NCBI GenBank assembly: GCA_002449665.1 | Contig: DJXH01000058.1 | Coordinates: 15,554 to 79,553, forward strand | Origin: Bacteroidales bacterium UBA7009 | GTDB taxonomy: Bacteria > Bacteroidota > Bacteroidia > Bacteroidales > Paludibacteraceae | Reading direction: 5' to 3' | DNA: 64,000 nt | Shown here: positions 1 through 9,500 of the stretch, in pieces | How the letters are laid out: each line of letters starts with the position of its first letter | Position numbering within the stretch: the stretch's first letter is position 1 | The notes under the pieces: generated by a model | The model's database searches: none | What the model was told of the DNA's origin: nothing | The model's input: the letters and a program-made list of their open reading frames with translations, nothing else | Program-made: the position numbers and the translations under genes

Positions 1-416
1 TATTCGGCAAAAGACGGAAAGAGCGCATAATACCCATAGGCGACCAACTGATAGAACAAATACAAAAATACAAAGAGTACAGAGATGGCGAATGTGGTAC
101 GTTTTTTGTAATTTGGAAAAAGGACGGCGAGACAAAGCCGCTGAACAAAGCAACCTTATATAATATAGTAAGGAAACGTATGGGCGAGGTGAGTACGCTC
201 AAAAAACATTCGCCTCACGTACTCAGGCACACTTTTGCCACCACTATGCTCAACAACGGAGCGGACATACGCACCATACAGACACTACTCGGGCACGCAA
301 GTCTTGCTGCCACGCAGATATACACCCACACTACTTTTGAACAAATAAAACAAACATATAAAGAGGCCCACCCGCGAGCGCAAAAAGCAGCGGCAAAGCC
401 CATAATAACCAACTAA
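1..416 (+). CDS. Tyrosine recombinase (XerC/XerD-like), 5' part missing
   Basis: The reading frame is open from base 3 to a TAA at 414-416 and enters from outside the window, so only the C-terminal part (about 137 residues) is seen. It carries the catalytic core of tyrosine recombinases: a basic beta-hairpin (KRRKERIIPI), the HVLRHTFAT box with the H-x-x-R pair, and LGHASLAATQIYTH with the second histidine and the nucleophilic tyrosine. These enzymes cut and rejoin DNA; XerC/D resolve chromosome dimers at dif. The short tail after the tyrosine and the housekeeping neighbours (ribosome hibernation factor 17 bases downstream) favour a chromosomal Xer-type enzyme over a phage or transposon integrase. 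The N-terminal SAM-like domain cannot be checked here. Confidence 0.88.
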   Translation, partial: FGKRRKERIIPIGDQLIEQIQKYKEYRDGECGTFFVIWKKDGETKPLNKATLYNIVRKRMGEVSTLKKHSPHVLRHTFATTMLNNGADIRTIQTLLGHASLAATQIYTHTTFEQIKQTYKEAHPRAQKAAAKPIITN

Positions 417-420
417 ATAT

Positions 421-433
421 AGGAGAAAAGATT
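421..433 (+). promoter_or_regulatory. Canonical Shine-Dalgarno sequence before hpf
   Basis: AGGAG lies at 421-425, eight bases before the ATG at 434. Most other starts in this window have no such sequence, as is usual in Bacteroidota, so this one stands out and supports the chosen start. Confidence 0.6.
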
Positions 434-721
434 ATGACAGTAAACACACAGGCAGTCAATTTTGACATCGCGGAAAGACTTGAGAAGTATATCGAGAAGA
501 AAACCCGCCGCTACGAAAAACTTCTTCCTAAAACGGCTGAAATATCAATACGTATGACGGTGGTAAAACCTGAGACCAACCTCAACAAAGAAACACAGAT
601 TCGCATTCTCGGTATGGGAGCGGAGATGTTCGTGGAAAAGACTTGCGACACCTTTGAGCAGGGCATAGACGAAGGTCTTGAGGCAATAGACCGCCAAATA
701 GAAAAACTTAAAGACAAATAA
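434..721 (+). CDS. hpf: Ribosome hibernation promoting factor (HPF/RaiA family)
   Basis: A 95-residue protein of the short HPF/RaiA type. It starts MTVNTQAVNFDIAERLEKYI and has the family's beta-alpha-beta-beta-beta-alpha pattern with the basic helix KYIEKKTRRYEKLL. Family members bind the 30S decoding region in slow growth, block translation and promote inactive ribosome dimers. There is no C-terminal dimerisation domain of the long HPF type. It sits 17 bases after the recombinase gene and 6 bases before a thioredoxin-like gene, so the three are probably co-transcribed. A strong ribosome binding site precedes the ATG. Confidence 0.88.
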   Translation: MTVNTQAVNFDIAERLEKYIEKKTRRYEKLLPKTAEISIRMTVVKPETNLNKETQIRILGMGAEMFVEKTCDTFEQGIDEGLEAIDRQIEKLKDK

Positions 722-727
722 GCACTG

Positions 728-1177
728 ATGAAAAAACTGATACAGGCAGCATTGCTGCTGCTTATCTGCACTCATACTCAACTCCTTGCACAAGGAGTTG
801 AGTATATGACCACGGCTCAATTCAAGCAAAACATATTTGACTACACCAAGGAAAAAGATTGGAAATATAAAGGCAACACGCCTTGTGTGATTGATTTCTA
901 CACCACTTGGTGCGGACCGTGCAAACGCCTTGCACCGATAATGGAAGAGCTGAGCGAAAAATACAAGGGCAAAGTCAAGTTCTACAAAGCCGACACGGAG
1001 AAAGAGCAGGAATTGGCATACGTTTTTCAAATTTCGAGCATACCGCAGGTGCTGTATATCCCCAAAAGCGGCAAACCGACATTGCTGAAAGGGCTGTATC
1101 CGAAAGAGAATATAGAGATGATTATAGACAAACTGCTGCTCGGCATTAAGAGACAAGCGGATAACCAACAAAAATAA
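728..1177 (+). CDS. Exported thioredoxin-like protein
   Basis: A 149-residue protein with an N-terminal signal peptide (MKKLIQAALLLLICTHTQLLAQ) followed by one thioredoxin fold. The redox motif WCGPC places the cysteines at residues 62 and 65, and a cis-proline loop follows (SSIPQVLYIP). It should reduce or exchange disulfides in the periplasm. No TlpA-type insert is obvious, so it is closer to plain thioredoxin. Its electron donor is not encoded nearby. The gene lies between hpf and an antiporter gene with gaps of 6 and 9 bases, which suggests one transcript rather than a shared function. Confidence 0.87.
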   Translation: MKKLIQAALLLLICTHTQLLAQGVEYMTTAQFKQNIFDYTKEKDWKYKGNTPCVIDFYTTWCGPCKRLAPIMEELSEKYKGKVKFYKADTEKEQELAYVFQISSIPQVLYIPKSGKPTLLKGLYPKENIEMIIDKLLLGIKRQADNQQK

Positions 1178-1186
1178 CGTAAGACA

Positions 1187-2842
1187 ATGCAGATTGAGTT
1201 TATCTTACTTGTTTTGAGCCTGCTTTTTTTCGCAAGCATATTCACCGACCGCATTGGGTCTAAATTCGGAGTACCGGCACTACTGCTGTTTCTCATAGTA
1301 GGTATGATTTTCGGTCCGGACGGTTTCGGCAAGTGGCTGACAGCCGACGGACAAGGACTGATAGAGTCCGTCTCTATAGGCAGAGCGCAAGTGGTAGGCA
1401 CGATAGCACTTTGCGTCATCTTGTTTTCCGGCGGTATGGATACCAAACTCTCGGATATTCGTCCCGTCCTACACCCCGGTATTACTCTTGCCACAGTCGG
1501 AGTTTTTCTGACGGCACTCATTTCGGGTACGGTCATCTATTTCGTCTTCGGCTGGATGCAGGCGGTGGTAACTATTTCCTTTCCTATGGCGATGCTCATG
1601 GCATCCACTATGTCATCCACCGACTCGGCAAGCGTCTTTTCCACACTCCGCACCAACGGCATTCACCTCAAGCACAACCTCCGTCCGCTGCTCGAACTTG
1701 AATCGGGTGCCAACGACCCGATGGCATACGTGCTGACTATCACGCTGATAGGCATCGTCACTTCCTCCACGGGGGAGATAAGTCCGCTTGCCATAGCACA
1801 GGATATAGTGATACAACTTATAGTCGGCGGCTTTATGGGCTTCGGATTAGGTAAGACAGCGGTGGCACTGATGCGTAAAGCCAAACTGACCAACGAGAGT
1901 CTGTACCCTATAATGATACTCACTTTCTGCATCTTCATCTTCGCCGTAACTTATTATATGAAAGGCAACAGTTATCTTGCAGTCTATATAGGCGGCGTGA
2001 TGATAGGCAACAGCAAGTTTATCCGCAAACGCCAGACCAAGTCGTTCTTTGACGGACTGACGTGGCTGTGCCAACTCGTTATGTTCCTTATGCTCGGACT
2101 GATGGTCAAGCCTCACGAACTGATGGAACTGTCCGTATGGCTGCCGTGTCTTATAATAAGCATCATCACCACTTTTATCTCTCGTCCGCTTGCCGTGTTT
2201 GCCTGCCTGCAACCGTTTAAGCAGTATCAGGGCAGAGACAAGGTGCTTGTCAGTTGGGTAGGACTGAAAGGCGCTGTACCTATCATCTTTGCCATAATGT
2301 GTATAGCGAGCAACGTAAAGGATGCCAACCTGCTATTTAACGTTGTGTTCCTCTGCACGTTAGTTTCGCTGCTGCTACAGGGAACGACACTGAGTAAAAT
2401 GGCGAACAGCCTCAAACTGGCAGAGCCTTCAAAAGACAAAGAACGCCTGCAATACTTTGACATCGAACTGCCCGAGGAGATAGAAGCATACGCATACGAA
2501 AAAGAGATAAGCGAGGAAATGCTTGCCAACGGCAACTGCCTGAAAGATATGGTTATACCTAATAACGTGCGTGTTATAATGATGCGCAGAGGCGAGAATT
2601 TCTCCGTTCCCAACGGCACTACCCCTCTCAAAGCGGGCGACTATCTGCTCGTCATAAGCGAGGAAGACATTGCCGCCGTACAACGCATGCAAGAGGAGGA
2701 AGACGACTATGCACTCAAAGAATGGCGTATGCAACTCGTCAATCACACCGGCACGTTTTTTAAGCAGCAGTGGGACAAAATAACAGGCATTACCGGCTCA
2801 CAAAGCAAAGAAAAAAACAAAGAGAAAACAAATGATGAGTAA
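1187..2842 (+). CDS. Potassium/proton antiporter, CPA1 NhaP2 (CvrA) type
   Basis: A 551-residue inner-membrane protein with about twelve hydrophobic segments over residues 1-410, followed by a cytoplasmic tail. The tail at roughly residues 440-505 resembles an RCK_C (TrkA-C) ligand-binding domain (GNCLKDMVIPNNVRVIMM ... LKAGDYLLVISEEDI). The transmembrane part has the conserved STDSASVFS and ESGANDPMAY stretches typical of NhaP2-type K+/H+ antiporters, which export potassium or sodium in exchange for protons and protect against ionic or pH stress. The extreme C-terminus is charged and low in complexity. It is the last gene of the 1-2842 group; ruvA downstream has its own promoter. Confidence 0.85.
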   Translation: MQIEFILLVLSLLFFASIFTDRIGSKFGVPALLLFLIVGMIFGPDGFGKWLTADGQGLIESVSIGRAQVVGTIALCVILFSGGMDTKLSDIRPVLHPGITLATVGVFLTALISGTVIYFVFGWMQAVVTISFPMAMLMASTMSSTDSASVFSTLRTNGIHLKHNLRPLLELESGANDPMAYVLTITLIGIVTSSTGEISPLAIAQDIVIQLIVGGFMGFGLGKTAVALMRKAKLTNESLYPIMILTFCIFIFAVTYYMKGNSYLAVYIGGVMIGNSKFIRKRQTKSFFDGLTWLCQLVMFLMLGLMVKPHELMELSVWLPCLIISIITTFISRPLAVFACLQPFKQYQGRDKVLVSWVGLKGAVPIIFAIMCIASNVKDANLLFNVVFLCTLVSLLLQGTTLSKMANSLKLAEPSKDKERLQYFDIELPEEIEAYAYEKEISEEMLANGNCLKDMVIPNNVRVIMMRRGENFSVPNGTTPLKAGDYLLVISEEDIAAVQRMQEEEDDYALKEWRMQLVNHTGTFFKQQWDKITGITGSQSKEKNKEKTNDE

Positions 2843-2857
2843 TTTTTGGCAAAATTG

Positions 2858-2888
2858 TTGGCAAATTGATAAAAAAGCAGTACCTTTG
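2858..2888 (+). promoter_or_regulatory. Promoter of ruvA-sprA
   Basis: A Bacteroidota-type promoter: TTG at 2858-2860, 20 bases, then TACCTTTG at 2881-2888. The ruvA ATG is at 2913. Confidence 0.7.
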
Positions 2889-2912
2889 CGCGTTTTATTG
2901 TAGCAAAGCAGT

Positions 2913-3527
2913 ATGATTGAGTATATCAAAGGACAACTTACCGAACTTACTCCGACAAGTGCCATCATTGAAGCCTACGGCGTAGGCTACGACATAAACA
3001 TCACCTTACCTGCTTATTCCGCCTTGCAAGACAAGGAGAATAAGGAGGTAAGGCTTTTTATAACCGAGATTATTCGAGAGGACACCCACGATCTGTATGG
3101 TTTTACCACTCGCGGTGAGAGGCAACTCTTCGTTATGCTGATGACTGTCAGCGGCATAGGTGCCAACACGGCTCGCACTATTATGTCTGCATACTCCGTG
3201 GGCGAACTTCGTCAGATAGTAGCCACAGGTAATGCCAAGGCACTCGGGCAGGTTAAAGGTATTGGTCCGAAGACGGCACAGAGAGTAATAGTGGACTTGA
3301 AAGACAAGGTGCTTAAAGTGGATGCCGGCGAAGATGCTTCTGCTGCGTTTGAGGCTAAAATGTCCACAGAGCAGGCAGACAGCGTAGTAAAGACAGAAGC
3401 CTTGAGTGCGCTGACTATGCTCGGATTCAGTGCCGCCGCAAGCGGTAAGGTGATAGACAAGATACTTGCCGATATGCCGGATGCGAAAGTGGAATACGTA
3501 ATAAAGATAGCCTTAAAGATGCTTTAA
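2913..3527 (+). CDS. ruvA: Holliday junction DNA helicase subunit RuvA
   Basis: A 204-residue protein matching RuvA over its full length. It has an N-terminal OB-fold domain (MIEYIKGQLTELTPTSAIIE), two helix-hairpin-helix motifs (VSGIGANTARTIM near residue 78 and VKGIGPKTAQRVI near residue 113) and a C-terminal domain that contacts the RuvB motor. RuvA tetramers hold the four-way junction open while RuvB drives branch migration. ruvB is not in the window. sprA starts 21 bases downstream; a ruvA-sprA order is, as I recall, seen in other Bacteroidota. Confidence 0.95.
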   Translation: MIEYIKGQLTELTPTSAIIEAYGVGYDINITLPAYSALQDKENKEVRLFITEIIREDTHDLYGFTTRGERQLFVMLMTVSGIGANTARTIMSAYSVGELRQIVATGNAKALGQVKGIGPKTAQRVIVDLKDKVLKVDAGEDASAAFEAKMSTEQADSVVKTEALSALTMLGFSAAASGKVIDKILADMPDAKVEYVIKIALKML

Positions 3528-3548
3528 CCGCAACAAAATTCATTTGTT

Positions 3549-6500
3549 TTGAGACGTTTATCCTTCATTATATTAGTTTTGTCGGCGGCACTGACTGCAA
3601 AAGCGCAGACGGTAGCCGACTCCGTACAACAGGCGGACACGGTGGGCAGGATAGTGGCAAAAGGTCTTCCTGCAAGAGATGAGACAATGCAAACAGAGGT
3701 GGAGTATCAGCCTTCCACCGGTTGTTACGTACTGCGCACGAAGATAGGAGATGCCGAGGTGGCAACTCCCGTTCTTATGACTGCCGAAGAGTATAAAGAC
3801 TACTCGGAAAGGAAATTCATACAGGAATACTGGCAGAAGAAAATAGCGGAGGTGGAGCATAACAACGAGAAGAAGTTTGACATCACCGATATGAAGTTCA
3901 ATATCGGTCCGGCAGACAAGATTTTCGGTCCCGGCGGCGTACAACTCAAGTTGCAGGGAAGTGCGGAACTGATATTCGCTTTTAAGCACCAGTTTGTTGA
4001 TAATCCGTCGCTTACACGCCGCTCTAAGAACAACAACGTCTTTGATTTTGACGAGAAGATACAAGCCAACGTGACCGGAAAAGTGGGAGACAAACTCAAC
4101 TTCAATATGAGTTATAACACGGAGGCAAGTTTCAGTTTTGACCAGCAGAACGTCAAACTCGGCTACAAGGGGCAGGAGGACGACATCATTCAGTCGCTCG
4201 AAGCTGGTAACGTATCGCTTGACCTCAACTCCCAACTCATACGCGGCAGCAAGGCACTGTTCGGCGTAAAGACCAACCTAAAGTTCGGCAAACTGCGCGT
4301 TCAGGCAGTTATCAGTCAGCAGAACAGCGATGCTCAAAAGGTGAGCAGCGAAGGCGGCGCACAGATGACCAAGTTCGAACTGCGGGCAGATGCTTACGAC
4401 GAGAACAAGCATTTCTTCCTCGGACACTATTTCCGCGACCACTTTGAGCAAGCTATGAGTGCAATGCCATACGTGGCAAGCGGCATTAACATCACCCGCA
4501 TAGAGGTATGGATTACCAACCGCAAGGGCGTATATGACCAAGCGCGTAACATAGTGGCATTCACCGACCTTGGTGAGCAGCAGCAAGACCACCTGCTTGA
4601 CCAGGGGTTGTATCAAACGGCTTCGGACAATAATCTTCCGGGCAACAGAGCCAACCTGCTCTATGACCAACTGCTCGGTATGGGCGAGAACATACGCAGC
4701 ATACATCAAGTAACGCAAACGCTGCAAGGCGTACCGCAGTGGATAAGCGGCGAGCAGTATGAGAAAATAGAGTCGGCACGCCTGCTGACAAGCAGCGAAT
4801 ATACACTCAACGCCGCTCTCGGTTTTATCACACTTCGCGCTGCTCTCAACCAAGACGAGGTGCTTGCCGTGGCATACGAATACACATACGGCGGACAGGT
4901 GTATCAGGTGGGCGAGTTCTCAACGGACAAAGTGGGCAACCAGGATGAGCAAGGCAACGCCCCCACCCTGCTTCTCAAACTGCTTAAACCAGCCAACAAC
5001 GCTCCTCACGCACATAATCCCATGCGTCCGGGCGAACACTACGGCACGTGGGATTTGATGATGAAGAACGTCTATGCCCTCGGTGCGCAGTCAATGTCCA
5101 GCGACAAGTTTGAACTATACGTGATGTACCGCAACGACTCTGTCGGAACGAGCCTGCAATATCTGCCCGACGGGCCGGCGAAAGGCAAACAACTGCTGCG
5201 CGTGCTAAACTTGGACAAACTTGACTCACGTAACAACCAGTCGCCGGACGGACGATTTGACTACGTGGAAGGCTATACGGCTTTCAGTTCGACCGGCAGG
5301 ATAATGTTCCCCGTGCTTGAACCGTTCGGCAGCCATCTTGCAGCCCAACTCGGCAACGACCCTGCACTTGTAAGCCAATACTGTTTCCAAGAACTGTACG
5401 ACTCCACATTAGTGGTGGCACAGGAGACGAGCGAAAAAAATAAGTTTGTACTCAAAGGCAAATACAAAGGCTCCAACGGCAGCGAGATACGGCTTAACGC
5501 GATGAACATCCCAAGGGGAAGCGTAACGGTAACGGCAGGCGGTGCAACGTTAGTAGAAAACGTTGATTACGTAGTAGATTACACTATGGGTGTAGTAACA
5601 GTGCTCAATCAGTCCATATTAGATTCGGGAACAAAAGTGGATGTTAAACTGGAGAACCAAAGCACGTTCTCTATGCTGCGCAAGGGTCTGTACGGTGCGC
5701 ACCTTGAGTATGAGTTTAACAAGGACTTCACTATTGGCGGTACTATAATGTATATGCACGAACGTCCGCTTACCACCAAAGTGAATACCGGCAGCGAGCC
5801 GCTGTCAAACACTATATGGGGACTTAACCTCAACTACAAGACCGAGTTCCAGTGGCTGAGTAACGCCATAGACCAAATTCCGTGGATAACGGCGACTGCA
5901 CCGAGTACTTTTGAGATAGGTGCAGAGTTCGCCCACCTTATCCCCGGACATACCAACGATGTGGGCAAAGTGGGAACAGCCTACTTGGACGACTTTGAGT
6001 CCACCACTACTTCGATAGACATACACTATCCGAATAGTTGGTTCCTCGCCTCCACACCATCCGACCCTGCAAGGGCGCAGAACGGCAACTTCTACAACGA
6101 TGCTCTGCTCAGCGACAACACCGCCTATAACTCCCACCGTGCCATGCTCTCATGGTACACGGTTGACCCCATCTTCGGCTACCCGCAGACCAACACGCCG
6201 ATGCACATCAAGAACGACCCCGAAGCGATGTCCGACCACAGGACACGTATAGTATATGAGCAGGAACTCTACCCCAATAAAGACGTGCTTGCCAGCGAAG
6301 ATACACGCATGTCCGTCCTCAACCTCTCTTACTACCCCAAGGAGCGCGGACAGTATAACATAGATGCCGAACGCGTAAACGAAAACGGCGAACTGCAAGA
6401 GCCGGAGAAGAACTTCGGTGCGATAATGCGCAAATTAGACAACACCGACTTTGAGCGTGCCAACATAGAATATATTCAGTTCTGGCTGATGGACCCGCGC

Positions 6501-9500
6501 CTCACCAATGAAGAAAACTGGGAAGGCGGCGACCTGTATATCAACCTCGGCGATATAAGCGAAGACATACTGCGCGACGGCAAAAAAGCCTTTGAGCACG
6601 GACTTCCGTATAACGTACAAGACCGCAATATGTTAGACTCCACCGTCTGGGGATATGTACCCAAGACGACCAGCACCACTATCGCTTTCTCCAACGAAGA
6701 GGGGGCAAGAGAAAGACAGGACGTAGGTCTTAACGGACTGAGTACGGAAGAGGAGTTTGCTTACGAGTACGGCGGCAAACGCCCATACGGAGAGTATGTG
6801 GCAGCACTGAGGCAGAAAATCAACTCCGAGACCCTCCAACGCTGGAACGCCGACCCCTTCTCGCCGCTTAATGACCCTGCCGGCGACAACTTCCACTACT
6901 ATCGCGGCGATGACTGGGACGAACAGGAGACCCCCATACTTCTTCGCTACAAGCACTACAACGGTACGGAGGGCAACTCGCCTGCAAGCAGCGGCAACGA
7001 ATTGTACGGCACAGCCTCTACGCTTACTCCGGATATAGAGGATATTAACCAAGACAACACGCTTAACGAGACGGAAAAATACTATGAGTATCACGTCAGT
7101 CTCGACCCGAGCCTGCTCGACGTTGGTCATCAGCATATTGCTGAGAAACTTGAGACGGAAGTTACCCTGCGCAATGGTCAGACCGTCAAGGTAACTTGGT
7201 ATCAGTTTAAGATACCGGTAAAAGGCAACGATGTAAGAAACGTGGGCGGCATACGCAACTACAAGTCCATACGTTTCATACGTATGTATCTCTCCGGCTG
7301 CAAACAGGATACTCACCTGCGCTTTGCCACTATGCAACTCGTCAGAGGCGATTGGCGCAACTACACCAAAGGTCTGTATCACAACGTAGCCACCGACCAG
7401 TATAACACCACCAACCCCGCATCTAACGCCCTGCTTGACGCACAGGCAGTTAACATAGAGGAGAACAACGCAAGAGAACCGGTCAACTATATTCTGCCTC
7501 CGGGCATATCCCGCCAGACCGACCCCGGGCAGGCACAACTCATAGCACAAAACGAGCAGGCACTCGTACTTAAAGTAAACAACCTTGACTACAACGATGC
7601 ACTTGCCTTGTATAAGAACGTTGTCTTTGATATGCGCAACTACAAACGCCTGCAGATGTTCGTCCACGCTGAGGCGGATGCCGCCGACCCCGACAACGAG
7701 AAGATACAGGACGAAGACCTGAGTTGCTTCATACGCCTCGGTAGCGACCTGAAGAACAACTACTACGAATACGAGGTTCCGCTCTACCTCACGCAGCCCG
7801 GTATGTACAACAACGACAACGAGTATGACCGACTGAAAGTATGGCCCGTAGCCAACAACATAGACGTACCTCTCACTGCCTTCACCAAAGCCAAGACGGA
7901 GCGCAACAAAGCCAAACGTAGCGGCGACAGGACTGTAGGCAACACCATACCATATATAGTATATGATGTGGACAACGGCAAGCCCGCCAACAAGATAACC
8001 ATTGTCGGCAATCCTACATTGGCAGAGATAGAGACGATAATGATAGGTGTGCGCAACCGCCGCAACACCAAGACCGGCGGTGTAAGCGGCGAGGTGTGGG
8101 TAAACGAACTCAGGCTGTCGGAGTTTAACGAAGAAGGCGGTGTGGCTGCTATGGCAAACGCCTCTCTCGGCATAAGCGACATAGCCAAAGTGAACGTAAC
8201 GGGACACCTTGAAACGGCAGGCTACGGCAGCATAGAAAGCAACGTACAGAGCCGCAATATGGACAACATATACCAAGTGGCTGTCAGTGCGGCACTCGAA
8301 GGCGGCAGGCTCTTCCCCGAGCAAGCACAACTGCGCATACCTCTGTATGTAAGTTATACCAAAGACCAACAAAGTCCCAAATACGACCCTGTGGACTCGG
8401 ATGTAGAACTGAAAGAGACCCTCGCCACATACAACAACAAGGAGCAGAAAGACTCTGTTCGCCGTGCCACCAATACAACACGCGATGCTATCAGTTTCAG
8501 TATTACGAATATGAAGGTGGACATTCACTCGAAGAAACGTAATATGTTCTACGACCCTGCCAACTTCAGCATATCGGCTTCATACAGCAAGCAGATGAGC
8601 CGCTCGCCAGAGATGGAGAAAGACCAGACATCAAACCAAAAAGGCTCGTTCAACTACGCATATAGTTTCAACCCCAAGCCGTGGGAGCCGTTCAGCAAGA
8701 TGGACAAACTCAAAGACGTGAAGATACTGAGCGAGTTCAACCTCTTCTACCTGCCGCAGTCGTGGGCGTTCTCAACGAACATGAACCGCAACTTCTCTAT
8801 GCTCCGTATGCGCGACTACAACACGGCGGACGGCGTGGAAGCAACCATCTCGCAGACACCCACTTTCTCCAAAGACTTTACTTGGGACCGCAATTTCGAC
8901 TTCAAGTATGACCTAACGAAGAATATGAAGTTCACTTTCCGCACGGCAATGAACTCTACCGTGGACGAGGCATACTATACGCCCGAAATAATTCGGGATT
9001 ATCAGTTCACCAACGACTACTACGAGGCTTGGCGCGACACAATTATGCGCAGTATGGGTACGTGGGGCTCTCCATATACCTATCAGCAAGTGTTCACCGC
9101 TACGTGGAACGTACCGTTCAACCGCATTCCGTATCTCGACTGCCTCACAGCCAACGCTTCGTATAACGGCACCTACACTTGGAACCGCACTGCCGCCACC
9201 ACTACACAGCAAGACCTTGGTAACACCATAGGCAGCACGCGTGCCATACAGGCAGACGGACAGATAAACTTTGAGACCCTATACGGCAAGAGTAACTATT
9301 GGAAACAACTCAACCAACGTATGCAGGCGCGCCAACGCAACAACCGCAAGTTCAAGAGCAAAACGTTCAATCAGACCATCAGCCTCGAAGCCGGTGTACC
9401 AAAAGAGATTAACCACCGTCTCAACTCCGAACACCTGCAAGTGGTGATAACCGACACTGCCGGACGCACTCTGCCCGTCAAGTATAAGACAGCAGGCAAC

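Noticed and set aside
1..416. Mobile element at the left edge
   Set aside because: Only a recombinase end is seen, with housekeeping genes right after it and no attachment-site repeat; a chromosomal Xer enzyme is more likely.
6633..8528. 631-codon open frame on the minus strand inside sprA
   Set aside because: It lies fully opposite sprA, its translation is rich in Val, Tyr and Cys in no recognisable pattern, and it has no promoter. It is a by-product of sprA codon use.
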